Of a DNA stretch of 64,000 nucleotides, positions 7,836-17,261 are shown piece after piece. The stretch comes from Dethiothermospora halolimnae (GTDB lineage Bacteria; Bacillota; Clostridia; Tissierellales; VENL01). The stretch is from positions 77,548-141,547 of the forward strand of contig NZ_JBAKFX010000005.1 of the NCBI RefSeq assembly GCF_037577855.1. The letters are read 5' to 3'. Positions within the stretch are counted from its first letter, which is position 1; every line of letters begins with the position of its first letter. Under the pieces are notes generated by a model, which did no database searches, was not told the origin of the DNA, and worked only from the letters and a program-made list of their open reading frames with translations. A program made the translations under genes and the position numbers.

Positions 7836-8450
7836 TTAAAAGAGTTTTAATTGTTCACTATCTTGTCTGTTTAAAACTAATCCTTTTTCCCAAGGTTTTA
7901 ATAGTTTCTTTAGTTTAGCTAAATCCTGAATGCTATTATCAAGCCAGATATCTTCATTATTTTTATCTATGATTACTGGCATTCTACTATGTATATCCTT
8001 CATAGCTTCATTTGACGATGTAGTCAATATGACAAACGAGTCAAATCTCTCTCCAGCTTTGTTTATAAAACTATTATATATACCTGCCATAGAAAAGATA
8101 TCTTTATTTCTTAATGAAATCTTATATTTTACTTTTTCTCCATCGACATTTTTCCATTCAAAAAAACTATTTGCTGGTATTAAACATCTTTTGGTCTTAA
8201 AGGCATCTTTGAAACTGGATTTAATATCAACACTTTCACTTCTTGCATTTATCAATAATTTATTTGTAAAAGAAGGTTTAAAACCCCATTTTAGCATTTT
8301 AAATTTTTTATTATCTTCTCTTAAAATCACAGGTGCCTCATTAGATGGAAAAACTTCAGTTTTGGGATAAAAAGATAATACTGTTTTAGGTATATCATAT
8401 CTAAAAAGTATTGATTCTAATTTAACATTTAACTGATATCTTCCACACAT
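7836..8450 (-). CDS. SOS response-associated peptidase (SRAP/YedK/HMCES family)
   Basis: SRAP proteins form a covalent thiazolidine link to abasic sites in single-stranded DNA, shielding them from breakage. The ATG at 8450 is preferred over an upstream in-frame start at 8474 because the mature protein must begin with Cys2, and MCGRY is exactly the conserved opening. Other family residues are visible: INARSE, the PANSFFEWK block with the active Glu, and HSRMPVI with the conserved His. It is 204 residues and overlaps nothing except the intergenic end of the upstream permease gene. Confidence 0.93.
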   Translation of the reverse strand: MCGRYQLNVKLESILFRYDIPKTVLSFYPKTEVFPSNEAPVILREDNKKFKMLKWGFKPSFTNKLLINARSESVDIKSSFKDAFKTKRCLIPANSFFEWKNVDGEKVKYKISLRNKDIFSMAGIYNSFINKAGERFDSFVILTTSSNEAMKDIHSRMPVIIDKNNEDIWLDNSIQDLAKLKKLLKPWEKGLVLNRQDSEQLKLF

Positions 8451-8457
8451 ATTATTT

Positions 8458-8946
8458 TCACCTTCTTTCTTCATTGCCCCAGTTATTTTTAACCTTATAT
8501 ATTGAATTTATAATAATAGCTATTATAGGAGCCATTATTATCCCTAAAGGTCCTAATATTATAGATCCCAAGACAGTTATACCAAAGGTATAAAGAGGAC
8601 GTATCCCTATTTGATCTCCTGTGATTTTAGGTTCTATTATTTGTCTAAAAATAGTTAATCCCACATAAAGTATAGCTATATTAAGTCCCATATCTCCATT
8701 TCCAAATATAAAACTAATAATAGACCAAGGTATCATAATAATGCCACTTCCTACAACTGGGATTATATCAATTATTGATATTCCTAGAGCTACCAATATA
8801 GGCAGTGGTACTCCTATAACTATAAAACCCATCGTAAGTATTCCAAAGGTTATTGCCATCAATATTAGTTGAGACTTAATGTACCCTCTAATACCTTTTC
8901 TAGCATCAATGAATATTTCATTTATAAATCTGGTTATATTGTTCAA
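8458..8946 (-). CDS. Half-length AI-2E family transporter-like membrane protein
   Basis: The 162 residues match only the C-terminal half of AI-2E/YtvI-type permeases, which are normally about 340-380 residues: YIKSQLILMAITF, PLPILVALGISIIDIIPVVG, then a FRQIIEPKITG segment and GPLGIIMAPI. About four to five transmembrane segments. The TTG start at 8946 is preceded by a strong AAGGAGGGG at correct spacing. The 170 bp upstream contain no N-terminal half in any frame. It therefore looks like a real, independently translated short form rather than simple decay, though degeneration followed by reuse cannot be excluded. Confidence 0.75.
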   Translation of the reverse strand: MNNITRFINEIFIDARKGIRGYIKSQLILMAITFGILTMGFIVIGVPLPILVALGISIIDIIPVVGSGIIMIPWSIISFIFGNGDMGLNIAILYVGLTIFRQIIEPKITGDQIGIRPLYTFGITVLGSIILGPLGIIMAPIIAIIINSIYKVKNNWGNEERR

Positions 8947-9117
8947 TATACCCCTCCTTTTACTCTAAACTACACTTTAACCTATATAATTATATTATAC
9001 ATCAATTAATAGTAACTATTATCTAAATCTTAACAAGAATTTAACCTTAAATAAACCCAATTATAATCTTTAAATTATGCTATAGAAAAGTAATTGATTT
9101 AAGTATTATTTAAAATA

Positions 9118-9151
9118 AAAAATATCTGTATTTTAAAATACAGATATTTTT
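9118..9151 (-). terminator. Terminator of the DUF4363-DUF421-DUF1657 operon
   Basis: A perfect palindrome with arms ATATCTGTATTTT/AAAATACAGATAT bordered by A and T tracts, about 50 bp after the DUF1657 stop. Confidence 0.85.
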
Positions 9152-9197
9152 CACCTCATATGTATGTTTTTATAAATACTAATTTTTGGACATTATT

Positions 9198-9407
9198 CTA
9201 TTGGGGCTGGTTATATTGGGGCTCTTCGCTTTTGACATAATTAACTCTATTTTGCAACATCTGAGCCATATTTTCTGCATTTGTAGAAAGCATATTAAAC
9301 ATTTGCTTTGCATTCTGGTCGTTAGTATCCATTGAAAATGTTTTTAAGTCTGCCGATAACCCTTTAGCACTTGCTAGGGCCTTTTCTAACTTATTTATTG
9401 TAGTCAT
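9198..9407 (-). CDS. DUF1657 domain-containing protein (sporulation-associated)
   Basis: A 69-residue soluble, helical protein: MTTINKLEKALASAKGLSADLKTF then DQNAKQMFNMLSTNAENMAQML, the DUF1657 pattern. Homologues usually sit beside spoVAC/spoVAD/spoVAE-like or DUF421 genes in spore formers and are thought to act in the developing spore; the molecular role is unknown. ATG at 9407 follows AAGGAGAG. It is the last gene of a three-gene run with DUF421 and DUF4363. An in-frame start at 9437 lacks support. Confidence 0.85.
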   Translation of the reverse strand: MTTINKLEKALASAKGLSADLKTFSMDTNDQNAKQMFNMLSTNAENMAQMLQNRVNYVKSEEPQYNQPQ

Positions 9408-9466
9408 AATAACATCTCTCCTTTTATTAGTTTTCAAAAATAGTATCTACAATATTTACAAAAATA

Positions 9467-10159
9467 TTAGAATATATTAGGGGTTTCCATTTCCCTATTT
9501 TTTACATTTACAAATAATTGCCCTGAAGAATCATATTGAGCCAGTAGAACTTCATTGAAGTCCCCTACTTGAAAAGCTTTAAGTTGATTTAATAACCACT
9601 TCCTATCCTTTTTGAGAAAGTTAAGATTTTTATTATCTACTTCTCCATCTATAATAAGGGGAAAACTCAAGTTTACAGGTGCAGTAGGTATTCCCATTTC
9701 CTTAGGTGTAATAGGACTTGCTTGAGATTTAGGTATAACCGACATCTTACCACTGGGTTCTATTATTGCATACTTAATATCTGATAAATTTTGATATCCT
9801 TTTATTCTAAGTTCTGACATCAAAAGAGGTAAATTCATACGAGCTTTTTTTAATTCCTTTTCTATTATTTTCCCTTCCACAACAACTATTGCAGGTTTTG
9901 TATCTATGTTATAAAAAAATTTTTTAAGGGATAAATGTCCTATTCCTAAAGTGCATATTACCAAAGCAAACACCCCTACCGTAGCCTTAGATGATATCTT
10001 ATAAACTAAAGGTTCCGCTGCAACTGTTGTTAACAACATTATTGCTGCTAAATCATAAGATGTCATTTCTGCTATGGACTTTTTGCCTATAAGTCTTACT
10101 CCTGTCCATGTTACTACTAACATAATAATACACCTTAATATGTATATCAGTATTTCCAC
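9467..10159 (-). CDS. DUF421 domain-containing membrane protein (YetF/YcaP family)
   Basis: The 230-residue product has three N-terminal transmembrane segments (GVRLIGKKSIAEMTSYDLAA is the family signature, residues 21-40) and a C-terminal soluble domain made of two DUF421-type modules (KPAIVVVEGKI and RIKGYQNLSDIKYAIIEPSG). The YetF-like soluble domain lies on the cytoplasmic side. In spore formers such proteins are often forespore-specific. Function is unknown. It is followed by DUF1657 and preceded by DUF4363 in one operon. Confidence 0.88.
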   Translation of the reverse strand: MEILIYILRCIIMLVVTWTGVRLIGKKSIAEMTSYDLAAIMLLTTVAAEPLVYKISSKATVGVFALVICTLGIGHLSLKKFFYNIDTKPAIVVVEGKIIEKELKKARMNLPLLMSELRIKGYQNLSDIKYAIIEPSGKMSVIPKSQASPITPKEMGIPTAPVNLSFPLIIDGEVDNKNLNFLKKDRKWLLNQLKAFQVGDFNEVLLAQYDSSGQLFVNVKNREMETPNIF

Positions 10160-10170
10160 AATATCCCTCC

Positions 10171-10539
10171 TTAGGGCTCTGGAACAAGTTTCTTAGTGTT
10201 TTTCCATAGATCTTGAGCTGCTAATATATGACTTAAAGTCGTGTCCATTTGTTTGCCCTTAGCTCCTCCAATTATATAACTCAGATGATTTTCAAAAACT
10301 GCAAACTCTGCTTCAGCAAAGTTAAGCATTACCAAATATTTCTGTTTATTCCAAGACTTTTCAATATTCCTAGTTACATCTAAAACCTTATCCCAATTCT
10401 CACCTTCTGTATATTTTTTTGCCATTTCTAATTGCTCCATTATATTATTATTAAAGGCAAAATTCGTAGCTATAAAGTACCCTAAAAATAAAAATATAAT
10501 AAAGGTTAGTAGTAAAATATTTATAACATTGTTTTTCAT
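10171..10539 (-). CDS. DUF4363 family protein
   Basis: A 122-residue protein with one N-terminal transmembrane segment (NILLLTFIIFLFLGYFIA) and an extracytoplasmic helical domain with the DUF4363 motifs WDKVLDVTRNIEKSW and FAVFENHLSYIIGGAKG. Function is unknown, but genes of this family regularly accompany DUF421 in endospore formers. ATG at 10539 follows AAAGGTGATG; the upstream in-frame start at 10560 was rejected. First gene of the operon, behind a candidate sigma-G type promoter. Confidence 0.85.
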   Translation of the reverse strand: MKNNVINILLLTFIIFLFLGYFIATNFAFNNNIMEQLEMAKKYTEGENWDKVLDVTRNIEKSWNKQKYLVMLNFAEAEFAVFENHLSYIIGGAKGKQMDTTLSHILAAQDLWKNTKKLVPEP

Positions 10540-10568
10540 GACATCACCTTTTCCTAGCAATATAACTT

Positions 10569-10598
10569 TATTATAACTAGCTAAAGTAAAAGATATAC
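10569..10598 (-). promoter_or_regulatory. Candidate sigma-F/G-type promoter for the DUF4363 operon
   Basis: On the minus strand GTATA, an 18-bp spacer and TATAATA occur 30 bp before the DUF4363 start codon. This fits the forespore sigma-G consensus (GHATR, 18 bp, CATNHTA) with one mismatch in the -10 element. The spore-type gene content supports it. Confidence 0.4.
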
Positions 10599-10622
10599 AT
10601 AGGATATATAGAGCATATAACT

Positions 10623-10661
10623 AATAAATAACCCCTTTAAAACTTAAAGGGTTATTTATTA
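10623..10661 (-). terminator. Terminator after the L,D-transpeptidase gene
   Basis: AATAAATAACCC(C)TTTAA and its complement pair with a single bulged C, starting directly after the stop of the YkuD gene. Confidence 0.85.
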
Positions 10662-10662
10662 G

Positions 10663-11034
10663 TTATATAATTTTCACAGTGGTTCCTATAGGTACTATAC
10701 TATAAAGTTCTATTACATCTTCATTATACATTCGAACACATCCACCTGACACAGCTTTTCCTATGGAAGAAGGATTATTAGTCCCGTGTATACCGTAGTG
10801 AGGTTTAAACTGCATCCATCTTGCCCCAAAAGGGCCCCCAGGATTTATACTCTTCACTGTAATCTTAAATGTCCCCCTCGGCGTAGGTGTAGATGGTTTT
10901 CCTACTGCTATAGGGTATGATTTGTACCACTGACCATTTTTATATAATGTAAGGGTTCTTGCTGCTCTATTTACTGTAATACTATAATTCTCCTGTGGCA
11001 TATATAAATAGTACATATATGGATTTATATACAT
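10663..11034 (-). CDS. L,D-transpeptidase, YkuD domain
   Basis: The 123-residue protein is almost only the catalytic domain. It shows the YkuD signature: His83 in GIHGT, then SGGCVRM with catalytic Cys99 and Arg101. Such enzymes cross-link or remodel peptidoglycan through 3-3 bonds, or act on spore cortex. There is no signal peptide or LysM domain; the start MYINPYMYYLY is unusual and the ATG has AGGAGTGATAAG before it. Lack of an export signal suggests action inside the spore or mother cell, as for Bacillus YkuD in the spore coat; this is inference. Confidence 0.9.
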   Translation of the reverse strand: MYINPYMYYLYMPQENYSITVNRAARTLTLYKNGQWYKSYPIAVGKPSTPTPRGTFKITVKSINPGGPFGARWMQFKPHYGIHGTNNPSSIGKAVSGGCVRMYNEDVIELYSIVPIGTTVKII

Positions 11035-11248
11035 CTTATCACTCCTAACTCTTTATACTGTATAATATTGTATTTAAAACCTTATAGGGAATTAAAAATT
11101 TATAAAAATCCATATATTGTTGGCTTTTGTCTCATTATAATTTTACCTATCGTAAAATTATCTTTGTACAAATAGTAATAACTCAAAAATATATTCCATA
11201 AATATATATATGATTAATATTTTACTACATTTGTATAAGGAGTCTCCT

Positions 11249-12097
11249 ATGAAAAAAATAAACTTTAAAAAAACTCTAATTATAATGATTTTATTTTTTA
11301 TATTATTTATATCCTATATGGAACTAAAAAATACTTTACGAAAAATAAAAATGTCTCAGCAGAAAAATAAAACTGTAAATATGATGAAAATTAATAATTC
11401 AAATATTATAACTAACCCTAATTCCAAAGAAGTTATTAACTCTAATACTCCAGAAAATTTAGATAATAAAAAACCTACTCTAAAGTGCTGGAAGGCTATA
11501 AAAAGAAAAGACAGTTATAATAATGAATTACAATTTTATTCTAAGTCTAATGTAATAATAGAAGATAACACTATTGAAATTACTTCAAAAAAAGAGACTA
11601 AAGGAAGCAAACTTTATACATCGGGGCTTGTGGAAAGTACTACTGCATATAAGTATGGTTATTTCAAGTTTAATATTGAAATTTCTAAAGGAAAAGGCCT
11701 TTTCCCAGCTATATGGTTTCTTCCTAATGATGGAAGCTCCCTTCCAGAAGTGGATTTATTCGAAATGATAGGCAGCGAACCCCATATCTTTTATGGAGTA
11801 ATCCACTTTACTGAGGATGATATTCAAGGGTCTGACCATTTTAAATATAAGGTTCCCATAAAGTCCCAATATTCCGTAGCTTTAAGTTGGGACCCAACAT
11901 CTATCACTTGGTACATAGATGATAAAGAAGTTTATACTTCGAAAAAAGGAGTTCCTAATAAATACATGTATATAATAATAAATCAAGCTATTGGAGGAGT
12001 CTGGCCCGGAAATCCTGACAATGACACAGTTTTCCCCAATAAATTTAAAGTTACTTCTACAAGTATAAAACCATTATTTAAAGAAAGTAGGTATTAA
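11249..12097 (+). CDS. Glycoside hydrolase family 16, membrane-anchored
   Basis: The 282-residue product has an N-terminal transmembrane anchor (about residues 9-24), an N/K-rich linker (to about 78) and a GH16 jelly-roll domain. The catalytic signature ExDxxE is intact as EVDLFE (Glu167, Asp169, Glu172). GH16 enzymes cut or transglycosylate beta-1,3/1,4 glucans or galactans. ATG at 11249 follows AAGGAG; an in-frame start at 11210 has no ribosome site. It opens a plus-strand operon of polysaccharide-type genes; the next start is 3 bp after its stop. It probably trims or releases the polymer made by the downstream synthase. Confidence 0.88.
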   Translation: MKKINFKKTLIIMILFFILFISYMELKNTLRKIKMSQQKNKTVNMMKINNSNIITNPNSKEVINSNTPENLDNKKPTLKCWKAIKRKDSYNNELQFYSKSNVIIEDNTIEITSKKETKGSKLYTSGLVESTTAYKYGYFKFNIEISKGKGLFPAIWFLPNDGSSLPEVDLFEMIGSEPHIFYGVIHFTEDDIQGSDHFKYKVPIKSQYSVALSWDPTSITWYIDDKEVYTSKKGVPNKYMYIIINQAIGGVWPGNPDNDTVFPNKFKVTSTSIKPLFKESRY

Positions 12098-12100
12098 ACT

Positions 12101-13387
12101 ATGCTATTTTATTTAATTATTTTTACAAGTACATTCTTTTCTATATACCACCTAATAAGCTCCTGTAAATTTAAAAATTTTGATATTTTACATAGTACTG
12201 AACAAAAAAGTATCTCTGTTTTAATACCTTGTTATAATGAGGAACTTATATTAAAGCATACATTAAATGGTTTAATGGAAATTAACTATGATGATCTAGA
12301 AATAATCTTTATTAACGATGGTTCAGAAGATAACACCTTCAATATATTATGTGATTCACTAAATTTATCTTTATTAGAAATTAATGGGTCATGTTTGTTG
12401 TCTAATGAAATAAAAGGAATATATAAATCAAATACCTATCCCTTTATCTATATGATCGATAAAGTAAATAGTGGAAAAGCTAATAGTTTAAATATAGGCA
12501 CATCTTATTCTACAAAAGAGCTTATTGTAACTATGGATGCCGATTGTGTCTTGGAAAAAAACGCTTTAATAAGCATGAACAAAGTATTTGATGATCCAAA
12601 TGTGATTGCATCAGGGGGAGTTGTTCATATTATGCAGTTATCTAAACTAGATACTAAACTAAAAAAAGTAGTCTTAATGCAAGCTTTGGATTACATAAAA
12701 GGCTTTTATATATATAAATCATCCCTTGCCTATAATAATGCCCTAAGTATAATTTCAGGTGCCTTTGGTGTATTTAAAAAAAGTGTGATTTTAGAAGTAG
12801 GTGGCTTTAAAAAAGGTTTAGGAGAAGACATTGATATAACTTTAAAGTTTCAAGAATATGCAAAAGAACATAATAAAAAATTAATTTTTAATAAAAATGC
12901 CATTTGTTATACTGAATGTCCTGAAAACCTAAGTGAACTAACTAAACAACGAATTCGGTGGCAAAAAGGTTTTATTGATGCTATTTTTAGTAATAGTAAT
13001 TTTTTATTTAAAAATATTTTTAAAACTAATGTATGCTTTTATATTATTATAGATGCTTTATTAAGTAATTCTATTGCCACTATAGTATTTATATTTAATA
13101 TTATTTTAATATTTGCAAAGCTAGCATATGGTTATCCCCTACATACAATTTATTATTACTTAAGTACTGTAATATTTAATATATTCTCTTCTGTCATAGC
13201 TATTAGGGCCGCACAGAAAAATGTACCAACTTTAAAAACTAAAAAACTCTATTTTATGATTATATTAGATATATTCTTTTTTCAAATCCTAAGGATATTC
13301 TATTTTATAAATGGGACAATTACCTATTTCTTTAATAATACAAGTTGGAATAAAGTCACTAGAACAAATAATTGTTATAAATTATAG
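12101..13387 (+). CDS. Processive family 2 glycosyltransferase (PgaC/IcaA-like)
   Basis: A 428-residue membrane protein: one N-terminal hydrophobic segment, the GT-A catalytic domain (VLIPCYNEE near residue 42; VTMDADC, the DxD; GEDIDIT; and QRIRWQKG, the QxxRW motif) and about four C-terminal transmembrane segments. This set marks synthases that polymerise and export beta-linked polysaccharides such as poly-GlcNAc or cellulose. The acceptor sugar cannot be told. Its start lies 3 bp after the GH16 stop with only a weak ribosome site, suggesting coupling. Confidence 0.9.
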   Translation: MLFYLIIFTSTFFSIYHLISSCKFKNFDILHSTEQKSISVLIPCYNEELILKHTLNGLMEINYDDLEIIFINDGSEDNTFNILCDSLNLSLLEINGSCLLSNEIKGIYKSNTYPFIYMIDKVNSGKANSLNIGTSYSTKELIVTMDADCVLEKNALISMNKVFDDPNVIASGGVVHIMQLSKLDTKLKKVVLMQALDYIKGFYIYKSSLAYNNALSIISGAFGVFKKSVILEVGGFKKGLGEDIDITLKFQEYAKEHNKKLIFNKNAICYTECPENLSELTKQRIRWQKGFIDAIFSNSNFLFKNIFKTNVCFYIIIDALLSNSIATIVFIFNIILIFAKLAYGYPLHTIYYYLSTVIFNIFSSVIAIRAAQKNVPTLKTKKLYFMIILDIFFFQILRIFYFINGTITYFFNNTSWNKVTRTNNCYKL

Positions 13388-13405
13388 TATTTCGGAGGAT
13401 TAGAA

Positions 13406-14104
13406 ATGAAAAATGAGAAAAAAGTATTTAGACATGAAATAAAATATTTCATTAATAAAAAACAAATCTCTGAATTAAGATTATTTTTAAAAGAATACAT
13501 GCAAATAGATAGCCATTGTAAAGAAAAAGGTTTCTATTGGATTAGAAGTCTTTATTTTGACACTATGGACAATGGAGCCTATTATGAAAAAATCATAGGT
13601 CATAATATTAGAAAAAAAATAAGACTACGTTCATATGACACAAATTCATCTACTGTAAAACTAGAAATTAAAAATAAATATGATAATTACATTTTAAAAG
13701 AAACTGCCTCTATATCTAAAGAAGATGCTTGTAACCTTATTAAGGGCAGTTCTTTTCCCTTACTTAAATATAATGAAACTATAACAAATAAAGTATTTTT
13801 CTTTATGCATAGAAATTTTTATAATCCTAAAGTTATTATAGATTATGATAGAGAGGCTTATATATATCCTTTTGAAAATATTAGAATTACTTTAGATAAA
13901 AATCTTTATGCATCATTTAGCTCCTATGATTTTTTCAAAAAAGATATACAAATGTTTCCAATGTTTAACAACCCCATATCTATATTAGAAGTTAAATACA
14001 ACAATATACTACCTATATCTTTACAGAAAGTATTATCCAACTTTGAAATTCAAAGATCCCAAATAAGTAAATATTGTCTAGGACGAAACATATTAAAAAA
14101 ATAA
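13406..14104 (+). CDS. Polyphosphate polymerase (VTC) domain-containing protein
   Basis: The 232-residue soluble protein has the VTC/triphosphate-tunnel fold: FRHEIKYFINKKQ at residue 8, WIRSLYFDT, KIRLRSY, KLEIKNKY, and ILEVKYNN near the end. Basic and acidic residues alternate as in the tunnel of yeast Vtc4. In eukaryotes VTC4 makes polyphosphate; bacterial members next to DUF4956 and CotH have no firmly established product. Good ribosome site CGGAGG. The tight operon with a polysaccharide synthase suggests a role in supplying phosphate groups or regulating synthesis, which is inference. Confidence 0.88.
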   Translation: MKNEKKVFRHEIKYFINKKQISELRLFLKEYMQIDSHCKEKGFYWIRSLYFDTMDNGAYYEKIIGHNIRKKIRLRSYDTNSSTVKLEIKNKYDNYILKETASISKEDACNLIKGSSFPLLKYNETITNKVFFFMHRNFYNPKVIIDYDREAYIYPFENIRITLDKNLYASFSSYDFFKKDIQMFPMFNNPISILEVKYNNILPISLQKVLSNFEIQRSQISKYCLGRNILKK

Positions 14105-14120
14105 AAAGGAGAGAACTATT

Positions 14121-14798
14121 ATGAATAGTTTAATTGAGCAAGAAAGTTTATTTACCTTACTTAACGGCACAAACTCTTTTACTATTAACAATATTATTTT
14201 TAATATAGTAATCACTACTATATTGGCTTTATTTATATATTTCGTATATAAAAAGACTTTTTCTGGTGTTACCTATTCACAGAATTTTAATATAACAATA
14301 GTTATGGTTTGTATAATAACTGCCATTATTATGATGTTAATAGAAAATAACTTAGCCCTATCTCTAGGTATGGTTGGTTCCCTTTCTATTATACGTTTCC
14401 GTACTGCTATTAAAGAGCCTAGAGATATTGGTTTCCTGTTTTGGGCTATTGCAGTTGGTTTATCAGCTGGAACTCATAAATTTATTATAGCTATTATTGG
14501 AAGTATAATTTTGGCCCTCCTGTTATTAATATTTAATAAAACTATTTACTTTGATTATTGTTATTTATTAATATTAAGGGGAAGTAATATTGAATCTAAA
14601 GATGTATCAGATATATTAGGGGAATATAAAATACCTTCCAAATTACGTATGAAAATGACCAAAGATTTTTTTGTGGAAATAACTTATGAAATAAAATTGA
14701 AATCAATCGAAGAAGATTTATTAATAAAATCTCTTAAGTCAATTGAAAATATAGAAGAAGTTCATATTGTATCCTATAACGGAGAAGTAAGTGGATAA
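14121..14798 (+). CDS. DUF4956 domain-containing membrane protein
   Basis: 225 residues with four to five transmembrane segments in the first 150 residues and a soluble C-terminal domain. The stretch GMVGSLSIIRFRTAIKEPRD is the DUF4956 hallmark, with a conserved Arg pair. Genes of this family regularly follow VTC-domain polymerases; the pair may form a membrane polymerase complex similar to eukaryotic VTC. Function is unproven. ATG after AAAAGGAGAG, 16 bp beyond the VTC gene. Confidence 0.87.
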   Translation: MNSLIEQESLFTLLNGTNSFTINNIIFNIVITTILALFIYFVYKKTFSGVTYSQNFNITIVMVCIITAIIMMLIENNLALSLGMVGSLSIIRFRTAIKEPRDIGFLFWAIAVGLSAGTHKFIIAIIGSIILALLLLIFNKTIYFDYCYLLILRGSNIESKDVSDILGEYKIPSKLRMKMTKDFFVEITYEIKLKSIEEDLLIKSLKSIENIEEVHIVSYNGEVSG

Positions 14799-14821
14799 TT
14801 TTAGTTTAAGAGGGTGAAATA

Positions 14822-17242
14822 ATGAAAAAGGTAAAATCTCCAAGAATTATATTCTTATTTTTATGTATATCTATTATTTTTTACTTAGGATTTAAAAAAC
14901 ATATATTTACATTTAATAATATAAAGGAATCTCCAAAGTATAGTTTAGTTATTAATGAAGTAATGATAAATAACAGAAATAGTATAAGAGATGAAGAGGG
15001 AGATTTTGAGGGGTGGATTGAAATTTACAACAAAGGAAACAATCCAATAAATCTAGATGGTTTTGGACTATCAAATGACCCCACCCAGCCTTTTTTATGA
15101 AGATTTCCTAACAAAGTAATAAATCCCAAGTCTTTTTGCTTAGTTTGGGCATCGGCAAAAAATATAAGTAAAAAAGATATGTCCTTACATACTAATTTTA
15201 AATTGAAAAATAGTGATAGTGTAATAGTTCTTACAGACCCCACTAATCATTGGAGCCATATATTCCTTCTTAAAACTATGATAGATAATATCTCCTATGG
15301 AAGAAAACCTGACGGAAGTTTAAAACTATATAGATTCGATGAAGGTACTCCAAATAAGACTAATATAATTGAACCTTTAGTAAAAAACTTTTGGGACGAA
15401 AGATTATTTCCTCCTGAGTTTTCCCATAACAGCGGTTTTTATAAAAATAGCTTTAGTTTAATTTTAAAAACAAAGGATTCTAGTGCTAAAATTTATTATA
15501 CTTTAAATGGTTCCATTCCTACAAAAAATTCAAATATATATACTAAACCTATATTAATTCCATCAAAGGATAACTCAGCTACTATAGTCAGAGCAAGAAT
15601 TTACAAAAAAGGTTATCCTAAGAGTAAAGTTATAACCCATAGCTATTTTATTAATAAAAATATTTATAACAAATACAATACTCCTATTGTTTCTTTAGTA
15701 ACAGACCCCAAAAATCTATTTAGCTACGAAAAAGGAATTTATGTTCTAGGAAAAACTTTTTATAAATGGAGAGTTAACAATCTAAATGAAAATATAGATC
15801 AAACCTCACCTGCTAATTATAACCAAAGAGGTAAAAACTGGGAGAGACAAGGAGTTATAAATCTCTTTGATGAAAAGGGAAATTTAAAATTAAGTCAGAA
15901 TATAGGTGTTAGAATTCATGGAGGATATTCAAGGTTTAATAAACTAAAATCTTTATCATTATCTGCTGATAAAAACTATGATGATACAGATTATTTTAAT
16001 TATAATTTTTTTGATAAAGGATGTAGAAATAAGATTAACAATAGTCAAATTACTCAGTTCTCAAAAATACTTCTTAGAACCTCTGCTACTGATAGTAAGC
16101 ACTCTTTATATAGAGATGTTCTTACTCAAAGTTTAATACAACCAGTCCAACTACTTGACACCCAAAATTCTAACCCTTGTATAGTATATATAAACGGAAA
16201 ATACTATGGGATTCATAATATTAGAGAAACCTATGATAGTAATTATATCAATAGTTACTACAATATAGATAACGATAATATAGTCATAATAAAAAACCCC
16301 ACCGGTGGAACAGCTGTTGAAGTAGAAGAAGGCTTTCCAGGAGATGAAATGCATTATAATCGATTAATTAATTATATAAAAAAATATGATCTAAAAGTTG
16401 ATAGCAATTATAACTTTGTAAAATCCCAAATCGATATAAATAATTTTATAGAATATAATATTTTACAAATTTATTGTGATAATAGAGATTGGCCTGGTAA
16501 TAATGTTCGTATATGGCGTAAAAGAACTCCCATTTACGAACCTAATAGCTCCTATGGTCATGACGGACGTTGGAGATGGCTTGTATTTGATTTAGACTAT
16601 GGTTTCGGTCTATTTATAGGTGATAAAGCAGCTACAAATAATTCACTAGAAAGAGCTACTGAAGAGAATGGACCTGATTGGCCTAATCCTCCATGGTCTA
16701 CTCTGTTATTAAGAAATCTACTTAAAAATAGTGAATTTAAAAATCAATTTATTAATACCTTTGCAGATAGATTAAATACTGTTTATTCCACTGAAGTTGT
16801 ATTAGATAAAATTGAGAAGCTACAGAAAATTTATTATCCTAATATACAAACTCATATTAACAAGTGGGACCTGCATAATAAAACTATTGAAAACTGGAAA
16901 AAAGAAATAGAAGTTTTAAAAAGTTTTGCTATTAAAAGACCTCACTATATGAGAAAATTTATTATTGAATATTTCCATTTAAAAGATTTGTGTAATATAA
17001 CTATTAATATGAGTGAAGGTGGTTTTATAAAAGTTAATTCTCTAGAGATAAGAAAGAGTAATATTCCATGGAAAGGTACTTATTTTAAAGATATTCCTAT
17101 AACCCTAGAGGCTATACCAGATCCAGGTTTTACATTTGTGGGCTGGGAAGGTAATAAAGATTACCAGAATAAAAGTCCTAAGATACATTTATCAGAAACT
17201 TATAATTTAAAAGCAACTTTCAAGAGGTTAAAAAATGATTAG
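14822..17242 (+). pseudogene. CotH kinase family surface protein interrupted by an in-frame TGA
   Basis: Read through one TGA at codon 93, this is an 806-residue protein: N-terminal membrane anchor (about 8-24), lamin-tail domain (about 40-150), chitobiase C-terminal-like domain (about 205-270), CotH kinase domain (about 283-690, with IYCDNRDWPGNN and FDLDYGFG) and a C-terminal InlB-type repeat (about 731-804, GFTFVGWEGN). CotH proteins phosphorylate spore-coat or surface proteins. The halves 14822-15100 and 15179-17242 are in the same frame and the 26 codons between encode lamin-tail sequence. No ribosome site precedes the ATG at 15179. The remaining 713 codons are open, so the nonsense change is recent or tolerated. 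ATG at 14822 follows GAGGGTG. Confidence 0.8.
15098..15100 (+). other. In-frame TGA at the position of a conserved tryptophan
   Basis: Context reads TQPFL-TGA-RFPNKVI. In lamin-tail domains of CotH proteins a Trp commonly follows the PF(K) step, so TGG to TGA by one transition explains it. The frame is identical on both sides. Confidence 0.75.
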
Positions 17243-17261
17243 TCTAACTCAAGACTAGGGG

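Noticed and set aside
7930..8370. Plus-strand ORF opposite the SRAP gene
   Set aside because: It is a shadow of the SRAP coding sequence in the opposite frame.
15098..15100. Selenocysteine codon in the CotH gene
   Set aside because: The position expects Trp rather than Cys, and no SECIS-like hairpin follows directly.
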